A DNA stretch of 8,988 bases, taken from assembly GCA_026394095.1 (NCBI GenBank), contig JAPKYY010000353.1, positions 1 through 8,988 on the forward strand, written 5' to 3'. The notes under the pieces are model-generated. The model was not told where the DNA came from. It searched no databases and saw only the letters and a list, made by a program, of their open reading frames with translations. Below are positions 1 to 6,090 of this stretch, piece after piece (positions within the stretch are counted from its first letter, which is position 1; the number at the start of each line of letters is the position of its first letter). Origin of the DNA: Acidobacteriota bacterium. GTDB taxonomy: Bacteria; Acidobacteriota; Terriglobia; Bryobacterales; Bryobacteraceae. Position numbers and translations under genes: made by a program.

Positions 1-1
1 T

Positions 2-676
2 GCCGACACCGCCGGCCAGATCGCTGGCTCCACTAAGCGCTTCACAACGATCAACGGCTACTCGCACCTTTTCTTCCTCATGGAAGGCTATGCCATTCTC
101 GATGGCGCCACCATCCCAATCATCGGTACTCCTGAAGAAGCCAACAACACCTATGTCGAGCAACTCACTGCTTCGGCAAAGGCCGCCATCGACAAAGCCG
201 CCGAGATGGGCGTCACCGATCCAGACCGCGTTGGCGTCGGCGGGCACAGCTACGGTGCCTTTATGACTGCCAACCTGCTGGCTCACACCGATCTCTTCCG
301 CGCCGGCATTGCCCGCTCGGGTGCTTACAACCGCACACTCACCCCCTTCGGCTTCCAGAGCGAACGCCGCACCTTCTGGGAAGCCCAGGAGACCTACCTC
401 AAGATGTCTCCCTTTATGATTGCCAACAAGATTAAGGAGCCGATCCTGCTCATCCACGGTGAAGCCGACAACAATCAGGGCACCTTCCCGATTCAGTCTG
501 AGCGCATGTTCATGGCAATTCGTGGCAATGGCGGCACCGTTCGTTATGTCACCCTGCCGCACGAATCCCATGGCTACTCGGCCAAGGAATCTGTCGAGCA
601 CACCCTCTTTGAGATGACTTCCTGGTTTGACAAACACGTCAAGAACGCTCCTGCCCGCTCGCTCGGCTCGAATTGA
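2..676 (+). CDS. S9 family serine peptidase, glutamyl endopeptidase-like (S9D), 3' part
   Basis: This is the C-terminal catalytic part of an alpha/beta-hydrolase peptidase of the prolyl oligopeptidase family. The reading frame is open from base 2, so the true start lies upstream; the ATG at 80 is internal, because family-like sequence precedes it. Of the 224 visible residues, the nucleophile is Ser83 in GGHSYGAF (codon 248-250), the acid is probably Asp156 in HGEADNNQG (codon 467-469), and the base is His190 in HESHGY (codon 569-571), so the whole triad is present in the expected order. The surrounding text (IARSGAYNRTLTPFGFQ, SPFMIANKIK, LPHESHGYSA) closely resembles the glutamyl endopeptidase branch that includes the plant chloroplast enzyme cGEP, recalled from memory. 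Such proteins cleave peptides, often after Glu, and bacterial members are often exported, but any signal peptide would be outside the window. Its TGA stop overlaps the TTG start of the next gene. Confidence 0.9.
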   Translation, partial: ADTAGQIAGSTKRFTTINGYSHLFFLMEGYAILDGATIPIIGTPEEANNTYVEQLTASAKAAIDKAAEMGVTDPDRVGVGGHSYGAFMTANLLAHTDLFRAGIARSGAYNRTLTPFGFQSERRTFWEAQETYLKMSPFMIANKIKEPILLIHGEADNNQGTFPIQSERMFMAIRGNGGTVRYVTLPHESHGYSAKESVEHTLFEMTSWFDKHVKNAPARSLGSN

Positions 677-1345
677 TTTCTTACGATCCACACAAGTGGC
701 TCAGCCACTTCTTTGATCTTCGCGGCTCGATGTTTCGCGAAATCATCGGACGCGTATTGCTTTGCGTTGCCTGGGCAGCGGCGGTAGTTTGTTTCGACAA
801 GTATGTTGTCGATGTCAACATTTCGTCGCTGCTCCACGCCCTCACCGGTTCCGCTCTCGGTCTGCTGCTTGTCTTCCGCACCAACGCTTCCTACGACCGC
901 TTCTGGGAAGGCCGCAAGCTCTGGGGTGGCATCGTCAATGAAACCAGAAACCTGATCCGTTCGGCCTCGGTCCATTTGGCTGGAGAACGAGATTTGCTGG
1001 TCAGCCTTACCGAACTGACTGCAAGTTTCCCGCCGGCGACAATGCACCAACTGCGCGGTACCAAGATGCCCGGCATGCTCGAGGTGCAGCATCCGCCACT
1101 GTTGGTTGCCACTCAAATGACGGCGATCCTCAAGGAGGCTCAGCGCCGGGGCGCAATTTCAGACATCCTCCTGGCAAATCTCGATCAGAACATCCAGCAA
1201 CTGATCGACTATAATCGAAGGCCCATTCGGCTTCGACGATAACGATCTCCCACTCGAAGACATCTGTGAAACCATTCGCCACAACCTCTTCGCTCTGGTC
1301 GATCTCGAACAATCCGCACCCGACGTGATGCCAGAAGGTCTCTAG
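673..1345 (+). pseudogene. Bestrophin-family (UPF0187) channel gene with internal out-of-frame deletion
   Basis: The N-terminal part (673-1210) reads as a bacterial bestrophin. It has an SYDPHKWL start, two hydrophobic helices at about residues 26-45 and 52-68, FRTNASYDRFWEGRKLWGG, and a later HPPLL and SDILLANLDQNIQQLIDY stretch. In this frame it ends after 189 residues at the TAA at 1240. The missing end of the family reappears in another frame from about 1211 to the TAG at 1345, as IEGPFGFDDNDLPLEDICE. Between these halves, intact family members have about 60-70 residues holding the GCERI-x-x-TPxPF segment and the third and fourth membrane helices; these are absent. So this is a deletion whose length is not a multiple of three, not a simple frameshift. 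The start is TTG at 673, inside the TTGA overlap with the upstream stop, and is supported by the conserved residues ahead of the ATG at 730. Intact homologues are about 290-305 residues and conduct anions. This copy should not form a normal channel unless the deletion is an assembly error. Confidence 0.85.
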
Positions 1346-1346
1346 C

Positions 1347-2282
1347 ATGCGTCTGCTCCCCATTCAAGACACACAAGCCCGGCGCATCCTCTCGCCCGTC
1401 TCGGGTTTCCTCGCCGAAGCCGGCTTTACACACTCACTCACGCCCGCCCGCAACTGCACCTACGGTTGCAGCTACTGCTACGTACCCACCATGCGCATCC
1501 AGGCTGGCCTCAAGCCCGACGATTGGAAGCACTGGGGCGAATACACTACCTACAAAACCAATGCCCCAGCCCTGCTCAAACGTGAACTCAAACCCGATCA
1601 ACTGATCTACTGTTCGCCCCTGACAGACCCCTATCAGCCCGCAGAGATGCATCAGGAGATGATGCCGCAGATTCTCGAACAAATCTACATCCACCCACCC
1701 AAGCTCTTCGTTATCCAAACCCGTTCGCCAAACATTCTGCGCGACACAAAGCTGCTGCAAACCGTGGCCGAAAACACTGACCTCCGCATCAGCTTCTCCA
1801 TCACCACCAATGACGACCGCATCCGCAAGATCTTCGAGCCCCGCTGCGAATCGATCCCTGACCGTCTGCGCACAATTGAGGAACTCAGAGCCGCCGGTCT
1901 CAACGTCTATGCCACCGTTGCGCCGATCCTGCCGTGCGAGCCGCCAGAGCTCGCCCGCCTCGTCGTCGAGGCAACCAGCAACCCAATCATCGGCGACCCG
2001 CTCCACATCCGCCAACTCAAACCCAAAGGCGCCACCACGCGCGACGCCGCCTTCAAGATCCTCGACCATTACGAACAACCCCAGTGGGCCGAGCCCGAAT
2101 TCCAAACACGCCTGCTTGAAGTGTTAGACCATGAAATCAGGGCACTCGGCCGCGACTTCGCAACCGGCCCCAAAGGCTTTTCATGTTTGACTCAAACGCC
2201 ATCCTCACCCGCCTGGGCCTCACCAGCGCCACCGGTTCGCAAGTCCTCACGTCGTTCAACCCGTCCACCGGCCAGCCGATAG
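1347..2282 (+). CDS. Radical SAM protein, SplB/Rv2578c-like (COG1533 type)
   Basis: This 311-residue protein carries the radical SAM cluster motif as CTYGCSYCY, with Cys37, Cys41 and Cys44 in CX3CX2C spacing, expected to bind a [4Fe-4S] cluster and cleave S-adenosylmethionine. The following TDPYQPAE, VIQTRSPNILRD, FSITTNDD and ATVAPILP segments match the partial TIM barrel of the SplB-like group. Members include spore photoproduct lyase, but most, including this one, have no known substrate, so DNA repair should not be assumed. The start ATG lies one base after the stop of the bestrophin remnant, with AGAAGG (1333-1338) eight bases upstream. The last 34 codons overlap the ALDH gene and read as Ser/Pro/Arg-rich text of the kind given by out-of-frame translation. 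The functional end is probably near 2180, and the native stop may have been lost. A stop in one alternative frame lies at 2188-2190. Confidence 0.82.
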   Translation: MRLLPIQDTQARRILSPVSGFLAEAGFTHSLTPARNCTYGCSYCYVPTMRIQAGLKPDDWKHWGEYTTYKTNAPALLKRELKPDQLIYCSPLTDPYQPAEMHQEMMPQILEQIYIHPPKLFVIQTRSPNILRDTKLLQTVAENTDLRISFSITTNDDRIRKIFEPRCESIPDRLRTIEELRAAGLNVYATVAPILPCEPPELARLVVEATSNPIIGDPLHIRQLKPKGATTRDAAFKILDHYEQPQWAEPEFQTRLLEVLDHEIRALGRDFATGPKGFSCLTQTPSSPAWASPAPPVRKSSRRSTRPPASR

Positions 2283-3667
2283 CAAGCGTCCGGCTTGCTA
2301 CCACTTCCGACTACGAACAGGCAATCGCCAACTCCACCGCTGCGTTCGCAAAATGGCGTCTCGTGCCAGCCCCGCAACGCGGTCTGATTGTGCGCGAAAT
2401 CGCCGAAGCCCTGCGCGCAAGCAAAGAGGATCTCGGGGCCCTGGTCAGCCTAGAGATGGGCAAGATCTATCAGGAAGGTCTCGGCGAAGTACAGGAGATG
2501 ATCGACGTCGCAGACTTCGCCCTCGGCCTCTCGCGTCAGCTCTACGGCATGACAACCAATTCTGAGCGCCCCGGTCACCGCCTCTACGAACAATGGCACC
2601 CGCTCGGGCCCGTTGGCGTGATTACAGCATTCAACTTCCCGGTAGCAGTCTGGGCCTGGAACGCACTCATCGCCGCCGTCTGCGGTGATACCGTCATCTG
2701 GAAGCCGTCTGAAGAAACTCCCCTCACCGCAATCGCCGTTCACAACATCGCTAGCGCCGTTCTGCGCAAACACAACTTCGAAGGGGTCTTCGAACTCCTT
2801 GTCGGCGATGTCGCAACGGTTGGAGAACCGATGCTCGACGACCGTCGTCTGCCACTGATCTCAGCCACGGGTTCAACGAGGATGGGCAAAATCGTAGCCG
2901 AGCGCGTCGGCCGCCGTCTGGGCCGCACGCTGCTCGAATTGGGCGGCAACAACGCCATCATTTTGATGCCCGACGCGGACCTCGACTTGGCCCTGCGAGG
3001 TTGCCTTTTCGCAGCAGTAGGCACCGCCGGCCAGCGCTGCACCACCCTGCGGCGGCTCTTCCTGCACAGCTCCATCGCCGAAACCTTTCGTGCCAAACTC
3101 ACCAGGGCTTACAGCCAGATCCGCATAGGAGACCCGCTACTGGAAACTACCCTCATGGGCCCGTTGATCAACCAGCGAGCGGTACAGAGCTTCGAGAAAG
3201 CAGTAGAAAAGATCCGCACCGAGGGCGGGGAAATCCTTTACGGAGGCAATCGCTGGGAAGGCAATTTTGTCGAGCCCACCATTGCGCGTTCCCGTCACGA
3301 CATGGCAATCGTACAGGAAGAAGTCTTCGCTCCCATCCTGCACACAATCGATTTCGATCATCTCGACGACGCCATCGCCTGGAACAACGAAGTGCCTCAG
3401 GGGCTGTCGAGTTCCATCTTCACTACCAACCTCAAGAGCGCAGAAGCATTTCTGTCGGCGAGAGGTTCAGATTGCGGCATTGCCAACGTCAACATCGGCA
3501 CCTCTGGTGCAGAGATCGGCGGAGCTTTTGGCGGGGAGAAGGAAACTGGAGGGGGAAGGGAATCAGGCAGTGATTCCTGGAAGGCCTACATGAGACGGCA
3601 AACCGTCACCATCAACTATTCCGATGCCTTGCCACTGGCGCAAGGCATCGAATTCAATTTCGACTAA
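2183..3667 (+). CDS. Aldehyde dehydrogenase, ALDH7 family (alpha-aminoadipic semialdehyde dehydrogenase type)
   Basis: This is a full-length 494-residue NAD(P)+-dependent aldehyde dehydrogenase. It shows Asn151 in ITAFNFP, Lys174 in WKPSE for cofactor binding, the ATGSTRMG turn (229-236), the general base Glu252 in LELGGNN, and the nucleophile Cys286 in GQRCTT. The C-terminal block at 439-493 (GTSGAEIGGAFGGEKETGGG, RESGSDSWKAYMRR, then LPLAQGIEF) is the signature of the ALDH7/antiquitin group. Known members oxidise alpha-aminoadipic semialdehyde in lysine and pipecolate breakdown, and some act on other semialdehydes. No other lysine-catabolism gene is in the window, so the substrate remains open. 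The start ATG at 2183 is supported by AAAGG (2172-2176) six bases upstream, although it lies 100 bases inside the radical SAM reading frame. The TAA stop overlaps the TAG stop of the convergent gene on the other strand. Confidence 0.93.
   Translation: MFDSNAILTRLGLTSATGSQVLTSFNPSTGQPIASVRLATTSDYEQAIANSTAAFAKWRLVPAPQRGLIVREIAEALRASKEDLGALVSLEMGKIYQEGLGEVQEMIDVADFALGLSRQLYGMTTNSERPGHRLYEQWHPLGPVGVITAFNFPVAVWAWNALIAAVCGDTVIWKPSEETPLTAIAVHNIASAVLRKHNFEGVFELLVGDVATVGEPMLDDRRLPLISATGSTRMGKIVAERVGRRLGRTLLELGGNNAIILMPDADLDLALRGCLFAAVGTAGQRCTTLRRLFLHSSIAETFRAKLTRAYSQIRIGDPLLETTLMGPLINQRAVQSFEKAVEKIRTEGGEILYGGNRWEGNFVEPTIARSRHDMAIVQEEVFAPILHTIDFDHLDDAIAWNNEVPQGLSSSIFTTNLKSAEAFLSARGSDCGIANVNIGTSGAEIGGAFGGEKETGGGRESGSDSWKAYMRRQTVTINYSDALPLAQGIEFNFD
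3622..3650. terminator. Perfect 11-bp inverted repeat inside the end of the ALDH gene, possible terminator
   Basis: CGATGCCTTGC (3622-3632) and GCAAGGCATCG (3640-3650) are exact reverse complements around a 7-base loop. They end 14 bases before the ALDH stop codon. The convergent genes leave no intergenic room for a terminator, so this hairpin could end transcription from one or both sides. The downstream tract on the + strand (AATTCAATTT) is only weakly T-rich and the - strand side is not T-rich, so it is not a classical intrinsic terminator. The repeat encodes part of a conserved ALDH7 peptide and could partly be chance. Confidence 0.35.
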
Positions 3668-4038
3668 GCAGCAGCCAGACGATCCGATTCAGCGATTGCC
3701 TTCGCGTAAGCTGAGATCTCTTCGAGATTGGCAGTCACCAGTTGATTGTCCATATCCTGCCAGGTCGAGATCATCTCGATCAGGTGCAGGCCACCGAGCT
3801 TCATCACCCAGGCGTCGGTGATTCCGCGCTTGAGTTCTGCGCTCACCTTCAGCAATAGCGGCAGGGGCAGGGCAACAACCTTCTCCTGCTTCTCGCCATC
3901 GCATTCCAGTTCATACTTGACGTCGATCGTATCGGCATGGCGAATGGAAATCGCATTCTGCTGCCAGCGGAACGTGAGCTTCCAGGAGCGACCAAACAGG
4001 CTAACGCATACTCGACCGGATGAGGGCAAGGAACTCAT
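3664..4038 (-). CDS. Small protein of unknown function, fourth gene of the pterin operon
   Basis: I do not recognise this protein. From the ATG at 4038 it has 124 residues with no signal peptide or membrane helix. A beta-rich first half ([14 protein letters not shown], then IDVKYELE) is followed by a hydrophobic helix-like stretch ([16 protein letters not shown]), a [14 protein letters not shown] segment and an acidic amphipathic C-terminus. The start is uncertain. ATG 4038 has AAGG directly against it, while TTG 4029 has AAGGA (4038-4042) at eight bases; both lie inside the end of folE, giving an overlap of 38 or 29 bases. An open frame continues upstream to 4080, but that part runs through conserved folE sequence and is unlikely to be translated. 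The overlap suggests translation coupled to folE, so a role near pterin metabolism is possible but only inferred. Its TAG stop overlaps the ALDH stop on the opposite strand. Confidence 0.6.
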   Translation of the reverse strand: MSSLPSSGRVCVSLFGRSWKLTFRWQQNAISIRHADTIDVKYELECDGEKQEKVVALPLPLLLKVSAELKRGITDAWVMKLGGLHLIEMISTWQDMDNQLVTANLEEISAYAKAIAESDRLAAA

Positions 4039-4672
4039 CCTTGGTGGCACTGTTGCGGCGGAATTCACCCAGCATTGCACTTGTCACAGTAGAGCTACAT
4101 TGCTTCTCAACCCCGCGCATCATCATGCAAAAGTGCTGCGCTTCACTCACTACGGCTACGCCACGAGGTTCCAGCACTTCCATCAGCGTATCGGCGATCT
4201 GCTGCGTAATCCGCTCCTGCACCTGCAGCCGACGGGCAAAGACATCAACGATCCGCGGAATCTTGCTCAGCCCGATGATCTTCTTGTCCGGCAGATAGGC
4301 AACATGAACCGTGCCGAAGAAAGGCAGCATGTGGTGCTCGCACAGCGAATAATATTCGATGTTTTTCACCACTACCATGTCATCGTTCTCAGCCGTAAAC
4401 AGGGCTCCGTTGACGATCTCTTCGATATTGGTGGTGTATCCACCGGTCAGAAAGCGCAACGCTTTCTCGGCGCGATAGGGGGTCCGCAGCAAGCCTTCAC
4501 GAGTTTGGTCTTCCCCAAGTTCATTGAGGATTTTATCGAACATGTCGCCAATCGGGCCACGCTCGTCCTTTTTCGCATCTTGCGTCTTTGTCACGTACTT
4601 CGATGCTGGCTTAGGAGCCGCTACTTTGGTTTCTACAACTTTCAAAACTGCCGCCTTATTGCCTGACTTCAT
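4001..4672 (-). CDS. folE: GTP cyclohydrolase I
   Basis: This enzyme converts GTP to 7,8-dihydroneopterin triphosphate, the entry step for folate, tetrahydrobiopterin-type pterins and queuosine, in the cytoplasm. From the ATG at 4672 it has 223 residues, normal for the family. Zinc ligands are visible as Cys111 and His114 in SLCEHHM and Cys182 in HFCMMMRG, near-identical in numbering to the E. coli enzyme. Other family blocks are [28 protein letters not shown] and a Ser/Thr-containing [13 protein letters not shown] region. Residues 10-35 are a lysine- and alanine-rich variable extension. The frame is open up to 4795, but that extra sequence lies in the coding region of the upstream PTPS gene and does not look like FolE, so ATG 4672 is preferred. 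It overlaps the upstream gene by 17 bases. This is the canonical zinc-dependent type, not the zinc-independent FolE2. Confidence 0.96.
   Translation of the reverse strand: MKSGNKAAVLKVVETKVAAPKPASKYVTKTQDAKKDERGPIGDMFDKILNELGEDQTREGLLRTPYRAEKALRFLTGGYTTNIEEIVNGALFTAENDDMVVVKNIEYYSLCEHHMLPFFGTVHVAYLPDKKIIGLSKIPRIVDVFARRLQVQERITQQIADTLMEVLEPRGVAVVSEAQHFCMMMRGVEKQCSSTVTSAMLGEFRRNSATKDEFLALIRSSMR
4027..4042 (-). promoter_or_regulatory. Ribosome-binding site that may favour a TTG start for the small unknown gene
   Basis: Read on the minus strand, AAGGA (4042-4038) lies eight bases before TTG (4029-4027), a good Shine-Dalgarno distance. The competing ATG (4038-4036) shares its A with this motif and so has no properly spaced site of its own. 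The site lies within the folE coding sequence. Confidence 0.4.
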
Positions 4673-5090
4673 TTGCTTGTATCTCGAATCGATTATTTCT
4701 TGTCTCGTAAATCCGGATCCGGTCGAATCGAACCGCGCCATCCTTAAAATGCTTTCCCCAACCACTCTTGAGCCAATCTGCGAAAACATACGCAACGTTC
4801 TCTGTGGTGGGAACCAGATCCTTCAGTTCTTCTACCTGCTCGTTCAGATTCACATGACTCACGCGAGAGAGAATTTCTTCGCTGACGCATTTGTCCAGTT
4901 GGCGGCGATCCACCAGCATGCCGGTATCAGCATCAGGTTCACCGGCCACCGTCACCTCAAGCCAGTAATTATGACCATGGCCGTAAGGATTATTGCAACG
5001 TCCATACACGGCCCAGTTCGCGTCTTCACTCAGTTGATTCGAGTGCAGACGATGAGCAGCCGAGAACGGATAACGCGTGGTCAACTTCAT
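4656..5090 (-). CDS. 6-pyruvoyl-tetrahydropterin synthase / QueD family, paralogue B (Cys kept, Asp replaced)
   Basis: This 144-residue member of the PTPS/QueD fold should act on dihydroneopterin triphosphate supplied by FolE. The zinc site is intact: His13 in FSAAHRL and His38 and His40 in YGHGHNY. Cys32 (codon 4995-4997) in [11 protein letters not shown] is the family nucleophile, with the animal-PTPS-like spacing rather than the shorter QueD spacing. The pterin-anchoring Glu97 (PTTENVA) and Glu129 (IYET) are present. The odd point is residue 78, where the family Asp of the Asp-His pair is Ser (codon 4857-4859), giving VSHVNLN; His79 remains. An 80-residue distance between zinc site and this pair is conserved with paralogue A, so the alignment is secure. 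It starts in an ATGA overlap with paralogue A, with GGGGCGA just upstream. The product could be 6-pyruvoyl-tetrahydropterin, a folate intermediate or a carboxy-pterin. Confidence 0.9.
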   Translation of the reverse strand: MKLTTRYPFSAAHRLHSNQLSEDANWAVYGRCNNPYGHGHNYWLEVTVAGEPDADTGMLVDRRQLDKCVSEEILSRVSHVNLNEQVEELKDLVPTTENVAYVFADWLKSGWGKHFKDGAVRFDRIRIYETRNNRFEIQANEVRQ

Positions 5091-5497
5091 TCGCCCCGGT
5101 ACTCCACGTACAGGTTCTCGGTCTCATAAAGCCGTACTTCATGCAATTGCACCGTTTCGGTTGAGAAATGCGGCTCAATCCGCCGCCAGATCTCACGCGC
5201 GATGTTTTCAGAAGTTGGCACTATTTTATCGAAGGGCGGAACCTCGGCATTGAGATAACGATGATCCATCGCGTCTACCACCTCGCGGTTCAAAACCGTC
5301 TTTACATCCTTCAGATCGACGATCATCCCCGTTACTGCATCCACTTTGCCACTCAGGGTGACTTCGAGAACGTAGTTGTGCCCATGCCCATAAGGATTGG
5401 CATCAGCGCCAAAGGTTTCATGGTTCTTTTCGTCGCTCCAGCCTGCAACCGCACAGCGGTGAGAGGCTGAAAATTCCACCCGGCGTGTAATCAACAT
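5087..5497 (-). CDS. 6-pyruvoyl-tetrahydropterin synthase / QueD family, paralogue A (Cys replaced by Asp)
   Basis: This is the first gene of the minus-strand operon, 136 residues, and a clear relative of the gene next to it. Zinc ligands His13 (FSASHR), His38 and His40 (YGHGHNY) are kept. So are the Asp78-His79 pair (AMDHRYLN; codons 5264-5266 and 5261-5263), Glu97 (PTSENIA) and Glu125 (YETEN). The catalytic Cys at position 32 is Asp (codon 5402-5404), in GADANPYGHGH. In PTPS-III proteins of folate synthesis the Cys is replaced by Glu, so an acidic residue here could mean a similar change of reaction; alternatively the subunit is inactive alone and works with paralogue B. The C-terminal VEYRGE resembles the end of animal PTPS (VVYKGE). 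The start ATG has a purine-rich GAGAAAAG a few bases upstream. The stop overlaps the next start as ATGA. Confidence 0.9.
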   Translation of the reverse strand: MLITRRVEFSASHRCAVAGWSDEKNHETFGADANPYGHGHNYVLEVTLSGKVDAVTGMIVDLKDVKTVLNREVVDAMDHRYLNAEVPPFDKIVPTSENIAREIWRRIEPHFSTETVQLHEVRLYETENLYVEYRGE

Positions 5498-5519
5498 GTC
5501 TTTTCTCTAATAAAGATGA

Positions 5520-5548
5520 TCGACGTACGGCTCGCGATTCCATAAAAT
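5520..5548 (+). promoter_or_regulatory. Candidate sigma70-type promoter for the thioredoxin-oxidase pair, probably leaderless
   Basis: In the 59-base gap between divergent genes, TCGACG (5520-5525) and TAAAAT (5543-5548) match the -35 and -10 consensus at 4 and 5 of 6 positions, with a 17-base spacer. The expected transcription start, about 5555, is within two or three bases of the ATG at 5557, and no Shine-Dalgarno sequence is present there. This points to a leaderless or near-leaderless mRNA. A promoter for the minus-strand pterin operon must also lie here or just inside the thioredoxin gene, but only a weak TATTAG (5512-5507 on the minus strand) was seen. Confidence 0.45.
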
Positions 5549-5556
5549 AGATTCAC

Positions 5557-6090
5557 ATGGCCAAAGCCAACTCAACTTCATCCCCCTCGCGCGTATACGT
5601 CGTCGGCATCGCCCTCACAATGGCGGCCCTCTTCTATATCCTCGCCGATACGCTCACCGAAAAGTTGGTCAACCAGGGCGACCAGGCTACTGCCTTCTCC
5701 GTCACAACCGACCAGGGCAAAACAATCTCGCTCAAAGATTATCCCGGCAAAGTACTGGTTCTCAATTTCTGGGCTTCCTGGTGCAAGCCCTGCGTAGATG
5801 AAATGCCCTCGCTCAACGAATTCTCAAAGCGCATGTCCAAAGAAGGCGTCACCGTTCTTGGCATCTCCGTCGATCATGACGAAGCCAAGTACAAGAAGTT
5901 CCTCAAAGACGCCAACATCGCCTTCCAGACTTACCGCGACGACAAGGCCAACATCCCTGCCTCCTACGGCACTTTTAAATATCCCGAAACCTACATCATC
6001 GACAAGCAAGGTAAAGTAGTCGAAAAGATCATCGGCGAAGAATTCTGGCTCAATCCTAATGTCATCTCCCGCATCCGTCGTCTCCTCTAA
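5557..6090 (+). CDS. TlpA/ResA-like membrane-anchored thiol-disulfide oxidoreductase
   Basis: This 177-residue protein has an N-terminal hydrophobic helix at about residues 13-31 with no clear cleavage site. It is best read as an anchor leaving a thioredoxin domain outside the cytoplasmic membrane. The domain begins near residue 46 (FSVTTDQGKTISLKDYPGK). It carries the active-site pair Cys76 and Cys79 in WASWCKPC and the cis-proline Pro143 in KYPETYIID, all typical of the TlpA/ResA/CcmG group. Such proteins reduce disulfides in exported proteins, for example apocytochrome c haems sites, or help copper-centre assembly; no cytochrome-maturation gene is nearby to decide which. The CKPC sequence fits a reducing protein, but this is inference. 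The ATG at 5557 is the only reasonable start. Its last 32 bases overlap the start of the FAD oxidase gene. Confidence 0.9.
   Translation: MAKANSTSSPSRVYVVGIALTMAALFYILADTLTEKLVNQGDQATAFSVTTDQGKTISLKDYPGKVLVLNFWASWCKPCVDEMPSLNEFSKRMSKEGVTVLGISVDHDEAKYKKFLKDANIAFQTYRDDKANIPASYGTFKYPETYIIDKQGKVVEKIIGEEFWLNPNVISRIRRLL

Noticed and set aside
574..1116. 180-codon open frame on the - strand across the peptidase end and the bestrophin gene
   Set aside because: It spans the junction of two recognisable + strand genes and shows no family features.
673..1242. Treating the 189-residue bestrophin frame as a complete short protein
   Set aside because: The family's C-terminal block is found directly after it in another frame, showing a disrupted longer gene.
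1434..2105. 223-codon open frame on the - strand opposite the radical SAM gene
   Set aside because: It mirrors a gene with a clear cluster motif, and its composition is Gly/Val/Asp-rich, typical of the complement of a GC-rich gene.
3746..4666. 306-codon open frame on the + strand opposite folE
   Set aside because: It is antisense to strongly conserved folE sequence, has no recognisable domain, and arises from the codon bias of the true gene.
4673..4795. N-terminal extension of FolE by 41 residues from an ATG at 4795
   Set aside because: The extra sequence is the PTPS gene read in another frame and makes FolE longer than usual; ATG 4672 gives a normal 223-residue enzyme.
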